NCBI GenBank assembly: GCA_964017185.1
Contig: OZ024871.1
Span: forward strand, 27,566,488-27,630,487
DNA: 64,000 nt
Origin: Rugalucina vietnamica
Taxonomy: Eukaryota > Mollusca > Bivalvia > Lucinida > Lucinidae
Reading direction: 5' to 3'
Position numbers and translations under genes: made by a program
Part shown: in pieces, positions 1-13,000 of the stretch
Numbering within the stretch: position 1 is the first letter of the stretch
Layout of the letters: every line of letters begins with the position of its first letter
The notes under the pieces: generated by a model
Databases searched by the model: none
What the model saw: only the letters and a program-made list of their open reading frames with translations
Told to the model about the DNA's origin: nothing

Positions 1-1666
1 CATCTTAACTTGTTGCTCAGCGACTCGTTGCTGTTGCTCAGTGACTTGGCTTGGTTGGCGGGGTCAGCAACTGGTTGTGAAGTTTACTCCCTCTCATTTC
101 TCGTGCTTGGTTGCTCGAGCACATACACAGTTGCTGCCATAGCATATGCAAGGTAAGAATTTTCGCTTAAATTTCTACAATGAACAAAAACTCTTCTTTA
201 TTCTTTATAATTTCTTATAAAATAAGCTCATTTACTGAATGTTAAATTATAGCACTTTGTAGATTTTCTAAAGCCTTCGCATGAGAAAATCAACAATCTG
301 GGTTTTCAACCAGGTCAGACACAAACTGGCCTGTACAGTGACAGAAGTAGACTAGAAGCTTGAAATTTCATAATCAAGGGGAGGGATTATACTGTGTAGA
401 AAAACAAAGGCACTGATTAGACTCGCAGTTAATCTGTGCCTTTGTTTTCGCAAATGCAAAGTGTTGGTTTTCTCATGACACGGCTCAATTTATGGTAATC
501 AAGTTGTGCAGCCTAGTTTGAATCATACTTGGTCCAAACTTTGTCTTTGCGCAAGTGCTGTTCCTTTACGCAAAAGCTGTTCCTTTTGCTCACTTCTGCT
601 CGCCGGCACCGATAATGTGTGGCATACAAAATAATCTTTTTCATATCATCTCTTTTTCAGGTATGAAAAAATGGTGCGATCCAGTAGCGCCAGCCATCTT
701 ACAAAGCATCCAGTTCTGTGTGTGACCTGCATCTGGGCAGCAAGCCTCATTACATCAATTCTGCCGATAGGATCTAAGGCTCATCAGATATTTGTCGACG
801 ATTTCTCATCCGGTCATGCATGCTACTTTGTTAGTGGTTTGATCTACAAGACCATCGCTCAGCCAATCGTATTTCTGGTTTTGGTCATCCTCATGCCAGC
901 TGGCGTAATGTCATTCTGTTACATCAGAATTTACCAGAATGTTCGTCAGGCAAGAATCGCAAGATGGCTGAACCAAGCAACCCACTTCTACAGTGCTCAT
1001 ACACGGATTATCGAAGGACACTCAAGAAGGGCAAATATTGTACAACGAAAGATCAGCACATCACAAAATCCAATGCAGCCTAATACGATCAGCAATCGAG
1101 AAAAACACATCATCGTCAAAGGAATATTTTCAGTGGTTTCACAGCAGCTATTTTGGGTTCCATTCAGCCTTGCTTGGCTTGTAAATACAAGTTCTGGCTT
1201 TAGACAAGAGCTGGTATTGAAACAAATTTATATCATGATTTTAGCCAAGTGCTCAGTAATCACTAACATTTGTCATTATATCAGCTTTAATGTAAAATTT
1301 AGAAAGTTATACATCAAAACTCTGATCAATCCAATACAGAAACTTTGCTGCAGCAATGCAACGATAAACGATAGAAATGTAAGTCAGACCATATCGGAAA
1401 CTGTCTTCGATAGAAACATAAGTAACCTAAGTCATACAATGTCTGAACTGGTTTTTAATCGTCCGAGTGTTAATTCTGAACCTCTCCGTAAGGGTACAGA
1501 CATGATCAGTCTGCGCAGGATATCCGAGGATGTAACAGACAGGGTGAATGACGACAGAAAACACAGTACACAGGATACTGGCAGACTATCAGCATTCAGG
1601 AGACTGTCAATGCCTTCAAGATGCAATGCTGTCATCCCAATACAGGATTCCTCGGAAAGTAAATGA
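1..1666 (+). CDS. Rhodopsin-family (class A) GPCR, opsin-like, 3' part
   Basis: Two coding exons are visible: 1-152 (open at the window edge) and 661-1666, with donor AG|GTAAGA at 152/153 and acceptor TTTTCAG at 654-660. Joining them gives the end of TM2, the first extracellular loop, TM3 and the rest of the receptor, so the Met at 671 is internal and not a start. TM3 begins with the disulfide Cys (GCEVYSLSF) and ends in ARY, with Arg exactly 25 residues after that Cys as in rhodopsin. TM5 has its Pro (LVILMPAGVMSF), TM6 has FWVP in place of CWxP, and TM7 reads ILAKCSVITNICHY. The TM7 Lys lies six residues before the Asn of the NPxxY-equivalent, the position of the retinal-binding Lys of opsins (7.43). 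The Pro of NPxxY is Ile, and position 3.28 is Tyr. The C-tail contains two similar repeats (SQTISETVFDRN and SHTMSELVFNRP) and basophilic kinase-like sites (LRRIS, FRRLS). Family placement is firm; opsin identity is an inference. Confidence 0.8.
272..487 (-). mobile_element. Hairpin MITE, copy 1 (in the GPCR intron)
   Basis: This is one member of the dominant repeat of the window, a ~220-245-bp element without coding capacity. The full form has imperfect terminal inverted repeats starting TGAGCC, then a near-perfect internal hairpin (AAAACAAAGGCGCAGATCAG and its complement), then a unique half reading TTCAAGCTTCTAG, a TGTACAGGCCGG-like block, and the closing inverted repeat ending GGCTCA. Forward copies show the hairpin first. 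This copy is reversed and its hairpin is degraded (GGCACTGATTAG against AATCTGTGCC). Confidence 0.85.
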
Positions 1667-1734
1667 GTCTATACAATAAAATGAACTGACATGAAAAGTT
1701 GTTTGGCATCAGGAAATAGGTGCTAAAACTATAT

Positions 1735-1935
1735 GAACTGTCACATGAGAAAAGTGGTTTTCAGGGTTTCTGACCAGTTTTGACACAAATTGGCTTGTCC
1801 AGTCACAGAAGCAGGCTAGAAGCTTGAAATTTTAGATTTAAGAAGAGGGGTTGTACTATTCCTGAAGCAAAAACAAAGGTTCTGCGTCTATTTTTTCGCA
1901 TATACAAAAGCCGGTTTCTCATGATGCATCTCATA
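1735..1935 (-). mobile_element. Hairpin MITE, copy 2 (degenerate)
   Basis: A reversed copy downstream of the GPCR stop codon. The unique half (GAAGCAGGCTAGAAGCTTGAAATTT) is well kept, but one arm of the internal hairpin is deleted. Confidence 0.75.
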
Positions 1936-2128
1936 TTGCATTGATCAGAAACAACATTAGTCATGTCTCTTTGCAATGACGTGAAAAACATGATGCATCT
2001 ATACCAACATGATGGTAGGAAAATTCACATTAGCACAACCATTATGTTTTTACAGTTTTCAGTATAAGACCACATAAACATTGACATAAAACAAGTAAAA
2101 CTTGGCTTCATTTACATTTACTTTATTA

Positions 2129-2358
2129 GCATCATGAGAAAAACAGATTTTTTCCGATAGAAAAACAAGGATGCAGATCAGCTGTGCAGTAACTGAGCAG
2201 CTGATCAGCACCTTTGTTTTTGCTACACAGAGTGCAATCCCTTGGCTTCTTACTTTTGAAGTTTCAAGCTTTTAGCCTTCTTCTCTGACTGTACAGGGTG
2301 GTTTGTGTCAGACTTGGTTGGATACCTCGAGGGCCAGTTTTCTCATGATGAGGCTCAT
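2129..2358 (+). mobile_element. Hairpin MITE, copy 3
   Basis: A forward copy with the TGTGCAG-type hairpin (CAGATCAGCTGTGCAG and CAGCTGATCAGC) and the terminal block GGGCCAGTTTTCTCATGA. Confidence 0.85.
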
Positions 2359-2910
2359 ATGAAAGCTTAATTGTTTGACCTTGACAAAGACAACTTAAAC
2401 TTGTGTGATACATGTGATATTTCCCAATTTTGGAGGGATCTCATTTTCACGGAAATCTCCCAACTAGGCATTTTAGAATTTCTATACATATCTTAAACAG
2501 AATCTTCCTATTTGAATCTCATTACCAAAGTTCAGGAATTGCCCTCTGAGTTTGTATGACAAAAGCAAGTGTTTTCTGACAGATGACACTGATGTGGTTT
2601 CTCTTCAGTTGGTATTTCAATAACAGTTATAGTGCTGATTTCACCTCATTGGTGATATAATTGGGCTGCTTAATGTGCATATTAATACTTTTAAGACACA
2701 CATATCAGCTTTTCGATCATTCCACTGAACCTGTCAATTTTAAATAACACATTATCCTGAATATGAAGCTTTTTCAGTGTATGTGTATGCAAGTACAAAA
2801 TAAAGTTTCTCTTTGCCATGTACAATACTTTTTCTTGCCTACTGCTTCTTCATTGCATGAATTGCATAAAACAGATGATGTGACTCTGAGAAATGTGAGC
2901 AACTTCAAGA

Positions 2911-2947
2911 ACCTGTTTTGGGGGTCTGACACAACTGGTCTGTACAT
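2911..2947 (+). mobile_element. MITE fragment
   Basis: A ~37-bp remnant (TTTTGGGGGTCTGACACAAC then TGGTCTGTACA) that matches the internal unique block of the hairpin MITE. Confidence 0.45.
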
Positions 2948-3260
2948 AATACTATAACCTCACCTTTTGAGCCTAAAGGCTCAGGTGAGCTAACAAGTGT
3001 AGAGAGGTCAGATACTGCAAAGGTGCATTTGTAAATTATAGGAAAGATTTGTCATAATAGGGGTCACATACAATGAAATCCCATAAATAAGCTGTTTTAT
3101 ATTTGGTTTGATTTATCATAAAAGGTACATATATATGTCAAGAGCTGTTAAATCAAATAAATCTCACAATTAAGCTGTTTTATATTTAGTTTGATTTTTT
3201 TGTTTAAATGCCCCTTCACAAATGTCATGTCACATGTTGAACGATAATAGATTAACAAAA

Positions 3261-3498
3261 TGAGCCGCCTTATGGGAAAACCAACAATCTGCATAGGTGA
3301 AAACAAAGACGCAGATCAGCTTCGCAGTGTTACCGCGAAGCTGATCAGCGCCTTTGTTTTCGCTACACGGATAGTACAATTCCTCTACTTTCTAAATCCA
3401 AAATTTGCAGCCTCTAACCATGCGCTGTGACTGTACAGCCCGGTTTGTGTCAGACCTGTTCGGAAACCACATTGTTGGTTTTCCCACGAGGCAGCTCA
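3261..3498 (+). mobile_element. Hairpin MITE, copy 4
   Basis: A forward full-length copy. It opens TGAGCCGCC, has an AGCTTCGCAG-type hairpin, and closes with ACATTGTTGGTTTTCCCACG and GCAGCTCA. Confidence 0.9.
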
Positions 3499-3551
3499 AA
3501 TAATAATTATACCACATGATCCCACTGCCATTACAAGATCACAGCATAGAA

Positions 3552-3760
3552 ATGTACCAATCATTTGTAACTACGCCACCCAAGCCCCTGGAGAGGGAAG
3601 GAAACCTAGCATGGTTTGGCCTATTCATGGTCCCTCACAGTGTAAGGGAAATACCCAAGGCTTGTATTAGATGAGCATATTTGGGCAGGACTTTGCTGGA
3701 CAAATGTCAGTCGCTGTTATTCCCCAGGTCTGGGGGTGATTATAAATGACTGGTGCATAA
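3552..3760. mobile_element. MITE of the TGCACCAGT family
   Basis: The inverted repeats ATGTACCAATCATTTGTAAC and TATAAATGACTGGTGCATAA bound ~209 bp. The same ends occur at 17545-17843 and, split by an insertion, at 22797-25037, which defines a separate family from the hairpin MITE. Confidence 0.65.
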
Positions 3761-3777
3761 TATGATGAGATCACATA

Positions 3778-3999
3778 TGAGCTGCACATGAGAAAACTGG
3801 CTTCTTGCATATGTGAAAACAAAGCCACAGATAAGCTGTGCAGTAGCATCTAATCAGTGTCTTTGTTTTCGCTTCATAAATAGTACAATCCCTCTTCTAC
3901 TGAAATCCAAAATTTCAAGCCTCTTCTGAGGCTGCACAGACCGGTTTGTGTCGAACCTGGTCAGGAACCCAAAGACCAGTTTTCTCACTTCCTGGCTCA
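3778..3999 (+). mobile_element. Hairpin MITE, copy 5
   Basis: A forward copy just downstream of the UBXN8 stop codon on the other strand. Its right hairpin arm has decayed (CTGTGCAGTAGCATCTAATC). Confidence 0.85.
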
Positions 4000-4063
4000 T
4001 ATTATCACTATCACATGATGCTGTTACATGAACATGTCACATGACTTCATCACAGTCATGTGA

Positions 4064-7000
4064 TCACAATTCCTTCTCCTCCACATTGAGGACCACCTGT
4101 CTATGGAAGCCCAGGCTGACCAATGTCTGTGCACAGAGCTCGGAGAGATTCTGACGGGGGTAGGAGGTCGACAGGGTGTAGCCAAGCTGAGAAAATCCTA
4201 CTGTTGTCATGTAATCTAACACATTCTGAAACATATTCAGACATTAGCATATACATGAACATGTACTATTGCATAAACATTTGCTAGGTCCCGAGAGGAG
4301 TGTTTATGCCCTCGGTTTTCAACATTCCCCTTGGGACCTAGCGAATGTTAATGAATGGAAAATCATATCTGATCCATATATTAGCTTTAAAAACTTCAGT
4401 TGTCTTGCTAATTAACTTCAATAATCTGAACTCTTGCCCAATCAGTATAACCTATTGTTGAGAAAGTCAACCTAAGGCAATAATCTGTGTGCTTTTCGCA
4501 TGTGCACAAAAAGAAAGATGAAAAGAAAGTGTATGAATTTCCACAGACAGAGGCAGCAGCACAGAAGTACAATTACTGTTTTTGAATCCTCACAGTTACT
4601 AAGCATAAACAAAATGTTATTTGTATTCAAATTGATGTCATAATATTTAGAAAACATGAACTTATAATGTGTACTTGTATTTTGCTGAATGGAAAATTAA
4701 AATCTTGCATCATAAAAACCAAATGCTGGGAATTTCTAATGTCCTGATACCTTAACTATTACAATGTCAATTTACCACACTGAAACAATGAAATGAGCCT
4801 TCACATGAGAAAACTAACAATTTGCATGTGCGAAAACAAAGATGCAGAGCAGCTGTGCAGTAACTGCACAGCTGATCAGCGCCTTTGTTTTCGCCACTCG
4901 GATATTGTAGTACAATTCCTCTTCTACTTATATCCAAAGTTTCAAGCTTCTAGCTTTATTCTGTGACTGTACAGCCTGGTTTGTGCCAGACCAGCTAGGT
5001 CATAAACCCACATTGTTGGTTTTCTCATGAGGAGGCTCAAATTTCATCCTACCTGTACAGTATCTGACTGATGAAACCTGCGTCTATGTACAGTATGTAT
5101 TGGGGTCCTGAGCACTACAGTGATACTGTCTGGGTCATCTTCACCTGGCTCATCTGGTAGTATTATCATCTGAAAAAATAAATGAGCCTCGTGGGAAAAC
5201 CAACAATTTGGTTTCCGAACAGGTCCGACACAAACCGACCTGTACAAGCACAGAAAAGAGCTAGAAGCTTGAAATTTCGGATTTATGTAGAAGAGGATTG
5301 TACTATTCGTATAGCGAAAACAAAGGCGCTGATCAGCTTCGCAGTTCTACGCATTTGCTTTCGCCTATGCAGATTGTTGGTTTTCCCATGTAGTGGCTCA
5401 AATGAATATCTTCCTAAAAATTTGGAGTTTAAAATGACTGTTTAGAGGAGAATAACTTTGGCCACCAACCATCAAGGCTGTGTCGATGACATGCTTGATA
5501 CTCTAGTCAAAACAGCCATGCCTGTAAGCTTTAGTTGTTCACTTGGGTGGTGCAATAAGGATGTTTTTACATCAAAATGAGCCACCTCATGCGAAAACCA
5601 ACAATCTGCCTAGGCTAAAACAAAGGCGCAGATCAGCTTCACAGTAACTGCAAAGCTGATCATCGCCTTTGTTTTTGCTACTCGGATAGTACAGTTCCTC
5701 TTCCACTTAAATCCCAAATTTCAAGATTCTAGATCTTTTCTGTAACTGTACAGGTCGGTTTGTGTCGGACCTGGTTGGAAACCACATTGTTGGTTTTCCC
5801 ACGAGGCAGCTCAGTTGTTGAACGCATCTTGGCAGCTTGAATCCCTCCATCCCTCCCCACACACACACACACACCACTATTATAGTAAGAAAATTTTCTG
5901 GATCTGGGTGTATCTTAAGGTATCCTAATCAGACACTTTTTACCATGGAGAAAACTTGGAAATGAAATCAATTTTGAATCAACATTTGATTGAGAAAACC
6001 AACAATGTGGTTTCTGACCAGGTCCCACACAAACCAGGCTGTACAATCACAGGAAAGAGCTAGAATCTTGGAATTTCGGATTTAAGTAGAAGAACTGTAC
6101 TATCCGAGTAGCGAAAACAAAGGCGCTGATCAGCTTCGTGGTTACCGCAAAGCTGATCTGCGCCTTTGTTTTCGCATATGCAGATTGTTGGTTTTTCCAT
6201 GAGGCTGCTCATTTGTTTTAATATTTAAGTCAGTGTTGTGGTTGTAAGGTTTGTTTTCAGTATGTAGTCATTTTATACCAACTTTGTGAGGTCTGTCTCC
6301 AGTATGAAAGCCTGGAAGACCGGTTTTCTCACATAACAGCTCAAATGTGATAAGGTTATACAGAAAACTAGAGAACTGGTGGCCTAGATGATGGTAGAGT
6401 ACCTGAAGCTAAAGCGAAGCTACTACCCTGTAGTGTCCTTGAGCAAGAAACTTTAAACTCCTTTAATAGTACTGGTAAAAACTGAGAAGTGATAACTCTG
6501 TCTCGACATGACAGAAAATTGCCAAAGCTCATGATGAGAAAGCCTGCAAATGAACTATAGCTCAAGAATCAGCACTGTTGTTATCAAGCATTTTAAACCA
6601 ATTTATGCTATTTTCATTCGGCATGAACTATTTTTACTTTCAAATGGAAGATTTTGTATACACTGGAAAATTTCATCACACTTATGATAAAGTTATTTTA
6701 AGCATTCGTGCAGCTATTTCTTTGTAAACTAACTCCATCTTCAGTGTATATAACTGTAAACCTACTTATTTACATTGCAATTTTTTTGCGTTTGAGTTTT
6801 ATGTTTTAATGTCCAAGTCAACAGCTATTATGGTCAAGTCAGGATGGAGCCACAGCATCCTGGGTATTATCAAGTACTATGGTGAGTATTTTGTGTCCTG
6901 CTCAAGTCCACAACCCAGAGCCAGTGGGGATTGAACCCCCAACCTGTATAGAGAGGCTGACAAACTAGTCTACCACCTCGCCTTTTCAGTTTTAAAGAAG

Positions 7001-10000
7001 ACCTATTTTTACTATGCAGGACAATGTACATTCAATGTACATGCACTACCTACGAGTATCCACACTGTATGTAAAATCACAACATGTATGAACAGTAATG
7101 ACATGGGGTCAACTTCATTTGTCCAGTTTCTCATGGTCTCAGAGATCCTGACCTTCACAATCGGTCATAGGCATCCTTTCTATCACTGTGTCCATCACCT
7201 TTAATAACTGGGACATGAGTCCACTATGATACTATACAAACCGCATCACGAGAAAACCGGATTTTTGCATGTGCGAAAACAAAGACGCCAATCAACTGTG
7301 CAGTAACTGCACAGCTGATCAGTGCTTTTGTTTTCGCTACTCGGACAGTACAGTTGCTCTTCTACCTCTACCCAAAAGTTCAAGATTCTAACTTCCTTCT
7401 GAGACTGTACAGGCCGGTTTGTGTCCGACCTGGTTGGAAACCCCGAAGACCAGTTTTCTTACATCGCAGCTCATACTAGATATTGTATCTTAGACATACA
7501 TGTAGCTCATTAATTTTGTAGGTTATCAATAACTTTTATATACAATACAGTGATTCTATTGGCTGATTTGGTTTTCATTCCACTAAAGGGCTAAGGGTGG
7601 AAATCAACAATGTTCGACCATATATATGCATTGGTTTTACAAGCAAAACATTGAACCTCATTAAACTGAGCATAGATTCATAAATCATGAAAGAATGTCT
7701 AACATACCAGGGTATAAACAGTAAATGTATGTTGCAACGTGGAATATGAGCCACATCATGAGAAAACTGTGCCTGTGCAAAAATAAAGACGCAGATCAGC
7801 TGTGTAGAACTGCACAGATGATCAGCACCTTTCTTTTCGCTAAACAGATAGTACAATTCCTCTTCTTCCTAAATCCGAAATTTCAAGCTTCTAGCCATCG
7901 TCTGTAGCTGCACAGGCCAGTTTGTGTCAGATCTGGTCGGAAACCCCGAAGACCTTTTTCTTGTGTCGCCCCTCATTTTATACAGCCTTATCTGGCACAT
8001 TGTCTATGGCCTGCATACTTTCATAATCATGTTTGATACTGCTCGAAATCAAAGTACTCAAAAATTAGCCTGTCCTTGTAGATGTCACCCTTTTTGTACT
8101 GTATTACATGACCCGAGCCTCATCATCAGAAAACCAGACTTTTTACATATGCCACAACAAAGATGCTGATCATGCTGATCCGGGCCTTTGTTTTATCTTC
8201 ACAGACAGAACAATCCCTGTTCTTCTTACATCCAAAATTTAAAGCTTCTGGCCTTCTTCTGTGACTGTACAGGCCAGTTTGTGTCGGACCTATTCGTAGA
8301 TCCCGCAGACCGGTTTTCTCGTGTCAGGGCTCAACTATAAGTAGGTATCCTGAGGTAACTTGATCCATTTTCTGACCTGACACAGAATAAACTGATACTA
8401 CAGCTATCAAATTACATAATATACCAATACGAATGGGCCTTCATATCCCAAGCCCGACAAAAGTATGTGTGCCCAGTAGATGGCCTTGGCATCTAAATCT
8501 AACGACCATATCTTGTTTTTACAGTGCGTTTCAATCAATGGGTTTTCAAGACTGCAAAAATTCTTGACTACTTATTCAAAGATGGAGTCCAAATTTGGAG
8601 TAAGTTTTATTCCAAAGTCATTTTACTGGTTTTGAAGGTCAGATTTCAAAACAATTTCTGCTATTTGCTGACTAATCATCACAAGAAGTACCGTATCTTA
8701 TCTTTCATGAAATTTGGGTCAGAAAAAGATCCAAAATACAACATTTGATTTAATATCTCCCCATCAGGTAATTTTATAGCATGAAACAAAATTTGCAAAG
8801 GGAGCCAAAAATCCCCCAACAAAAACCCCATATTTAAAGAAACAACAACTGCTAGTTACATAAAGTAATATATCCCTTTAAGGTAACCAGGATCTAACTA
8901 TTCATGTTATTAGAATGATAGATAGCATATTCAAGTACACGTAAATCAAGTTAAGGACATGTAAGGTGGTTTAGGTAGTGCTCCTAGGTCAAAGTGATAT
9001 GAGTATAGACACAAAAAATGACCCGATTTTAACTACCTGTAAACAAACTTCTATTGATATGTATGCCACAATTAAAACAAAAGCAAAAGGAGTGTCCAGT
9101 TAAACTTATAGATAAATTACTGCTTCATTCCAAAATTCTTAAATCAAGTTTGCAATTTGACACTGAAAATGATCTCTGAAAATTATTAATTGATCTTGAA
9201 TTTACATCCTACTCAACAGTTTAGGTCATACAGAGATTGGACCAAGGTTTAAAGTCTAGTCAAAAAGGTTGGAGAAGCTTTGAAACATACCCACCACCCC
9301 TAGTTTACAAGGCAAGCGGCTTCACCACTACGGCTTCTCTCTCAAAATGGTAGACAGATGGAAACTTATGACAAACTGAGGCACTGGTACTAGAACCAGA
9401 GGACTAATGGACCTGATATCGCTTACGTGTGATTCGTTTATCAAAGACTTTGGCTAAGGTCATGTTGGTCAAGGTAAAATGTAAACTTGACCTTGTAATA
9501 CTAGTTTTTATTAACACTGTAGACTGTCTATATCTACCAATTTTCAGGTCATAGGCAACAAAACTTTCTGGAAAGTCAAATGTTTCCACTTTTTCCCATT
9601 GAAAAGCCTTTGAACTATATTTGACCTTGCCATTAAATAAGTCAAGGTCAACCCAAGGTCATGGTTTAAACAAAGTACATGTATGATGAACCAGTCACCA
9701 ATGCTCAATCCATATCCATAGGAAAGGAACTCTATAAGCTTAAAGCTTTCGTTCTAATCCTACAATTTGCTATTGTATGTATATATGTTTGCATGTCAAT
9801 TTGAAATTGAGAATAAATATGTTTAAACCAATCCATATCCCATTCACCCTCTGTACCCGTGATACAATCAATTACCTAACGTCGGAGACTGATACAACTA
9901 AACGCGGAAGATGGAGTCAGGTGAGTTGACGATTATTTTAATTTTACAGGCATTTATGCGGGGGACTTTGGGTCAAGAGTTGGCAGAGAAATAAAGTACA

Positions 10001-13000
10001 CATACCTCTGTTTGTTTGCCATCAACAGTATTTTAAACAGCATCTCCTTGCCACAGAAACAATAGTTTTCTCGGCGGAAAATTCCACAATCTTCACAAAA
10101 AATGATTGCATTTGCTAATTTCTCCAATCTTTCGTCACCTATTGTCATTTTTAACGTTTCAATATAGACGAAAAACATTCTTTGTTACATACAAGCAGAA
10201 AACAATAATGAAGTCAGGCTGGTTTGTTCACAATATAGCGTTGAACACACACAGGGTAGATCGATTAGGATACAACTTACCCATATGAGCCAATTACCTC
10301 GATACAACTAACGTATAAGACTTTTGGATAGAAAATGATGCTCCTTACGTCAGAGAACAGAGCAAAAAATGATACTACTTACGTCAAAAGACTACTGTAC
10401 ATTGAAAAGCCCACAGACTAGCGAGCACGAGTGTGTCAGGCAGGGCAAGTTTGCATGTGTTCCCTATATCAACATGTTCCAAGGGCTCTTGTTTGTGTAA
10501 TAACGGTTGGTAATACAGAATGCTACTTATTTATTTATTGATTTTAGTCACAACGCATCTAAGGTTGACCAACAGTTCACACATTTCCACCAACAAACAC
10601 ATAAATTTTATCAGCAGAATGTATCTCAATCTCAATCTAAAAAAAAATAAATTTCCTTGTTAAAAGGAACGCTTGGCTAGTCTGTATATACCAATTTGTG
10701 GTTAGTAGGTTTGTGGAGTTTTTCGGTAACTCGATGGATCGTACGGTAATGAAAACTTCATCGCTGCTTTCGTACTTGGTCGGACCTAGGAAAAAAGTTC
10801 CGGGTTTTAGCAGTATCTGTCCCACATATACCATGTAAAATTAGACTGGTTCAATTGAAATTATTAATTAGTCTTGATCATCAAGACGCTCTATGGGATA
10901 TGAGCAGAGATCTGAATCGGCCAGAGGCTTGTTGATCAAGTCTAATTATTAATACGTTCCTCATAACAGATAATGCTAAAACCCGGAACTAGTCCAAGGT
11001 CCGACCAAGTACGATTGTATCCACTGAGGAAGTCTTTTGGCTGCTCCACTGCATTTTCCCCGGAGTAGCGTCTGCTAGAGGATCTAAAATTAACATATTG
11101 TTGTTACCTAAAGTAGCTTCTGAACTTAATAACACAATGCTAATAGCAGCACTTTGTCTTAGTAATAAATCTATTGAGCCAACGCATTGTAGTACCAACA
11201 GAAATAAATGTTTACATTGTTTATAATGTAACAGCCACATTTAAACAGTGCCTAAGTTGTCTGCATGAAGCATAGCAAAGGCAAATTTTCTCATTAGTCA
11301 TATTTTGTTCCACGCTTGCACATGGGATTAATGGTATTTTGTGGGCTTCTCTGTGCATTTAATACTTGGGACTTGAAGTATTTGACTTTTCGTTATCAGA
11401 GTTTACAGCAGCTCTATAAACAGTCCAGGAAACTTGCAGACGCTCAGATACCACAAGAATGAGCCAGTAAAAACCCAGAGCTGGCGGGTTAAGCAAAGTT
11501 CAACATTGGTTTGTGATATGGAATGGTCTAGGAAGTCTTCTGCTAGTAGGAGCAAAACCCGGGACCCAAAATCCAGGACCATTTTTTGCGGTCATCAAAA
11601 AGGCACTATCATATATGCGTGTGTAGTTTATAAGGTCATTTCAATGAAGTAAATCATCGTTTTAAATCCAAAGACTTCGAATATTTGAAATGAAATTTTG
11701 ATCAAGATATTGGACCCTATATGGGAACCCATCCAAGAATTTAGATCCGGGACCAGTTTTGCAGTATAGACGAAATAATGTTTTATGCAGACTAGCCAAG
11801 CATTCCGACTTATATAATTAGCCTTCATTTATTTTTAGACCGTGACCGATATTCTATTTTAACCTTCATTTATTTTAAGACAGTGCTCTTCAATTACGGA
11901 GGTTTGATCTCCCTCTTTGTAAGATGTGTGAAGCTGGCTGTTAGTTGTTAGATGTTAATTCAGCTTTTAATAAGTTATGACAGTCTGGCAGTCATAACTT
12001 ATAATAAACAGCTAGCTGTGAATTAGACTTGTCTTCGAATTAACAACTAACAGTTGATTAAACAGCTGTTTATAAGTTATGACTGCCAGACTGTCATAAC
12101 TTATTAACAGCTGAATTAACATCTAACAACTAACAGCCAGCTTCACACATCTCTCTTTGTATCCAAGTACGTCATTCTTCCCACAAGTCCTAATAAAAAC
12201 GGCGGAGTGCAAGTCTGGTTTCCGTCTTCCATTGCTTTATTATGCAAGAAGTGTAGCAAAACATTGCGACTGGAACCAGGCCCCTGGGTGTCAAAGGGAA
12301 ACCCCACAGATTTAAGGAAAACCCCCACAGATTGAGGAGAAATCCTCATTCCGTTTCAATTGCTTGACGCTGTCGCGCCAAGCAAAAAAACAAAACAAAA
12401 AAAAAAATAAAATAAAAAAAAAAAAAAAAATAAATAAAAACAAGCAAATTCAGAGAATTTATGTCCCCCGCCTTAATTGTTTAGTTACACAAATTTCTAA
12501 CACACCTCGCCTATATAGCCAATGGTAAAAAAACGTGTTATATTGTGCAACAATTTCACTGGGCGAATAAGCGTGACGTTACTTTGCGGCATTTGTGACG
12601 TCAGCTATCCCACAAAGCAGCGTTAGACGGTGAAACGTCGTTTTAGCGCACAACAAACGTAAATGTGTGTGTAAATACCAGCATTACAGTCAAATATTTG
12701 GCGGGATATCTGCAATGCAATGGCGGAAAGCTAAACGATATCGACGGTTTCAGCAACATTTATTCCGTTTATTGTGTGTTAGAACCGAAATAGATCAGCT
12801 CAAGTGCGTGAATTGTTGAGTAATAATTCACTGTTTGTCGGTCAGTTGTAAGAAGATAAATCACTCGCGCTACGCGCTCGTGATTTGATCTTCTTTACAA
12901 CTGACCTCCAAACAGTGAATTATTACTCAACAATTCACTGCTAGAGCTGATCTATTTCTTAAATAATCTGAGAATGATGTATATCCAAACCATATGCACT

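Noticed and set aside
3261..8333. Possible CRISPR-like array of evenly repeated palindromes
   Set aside because: Repeats are ~230 bp, unevenly spaced, in both orientations and bounded by transposon-type inverted ends in an intron-containing genome.
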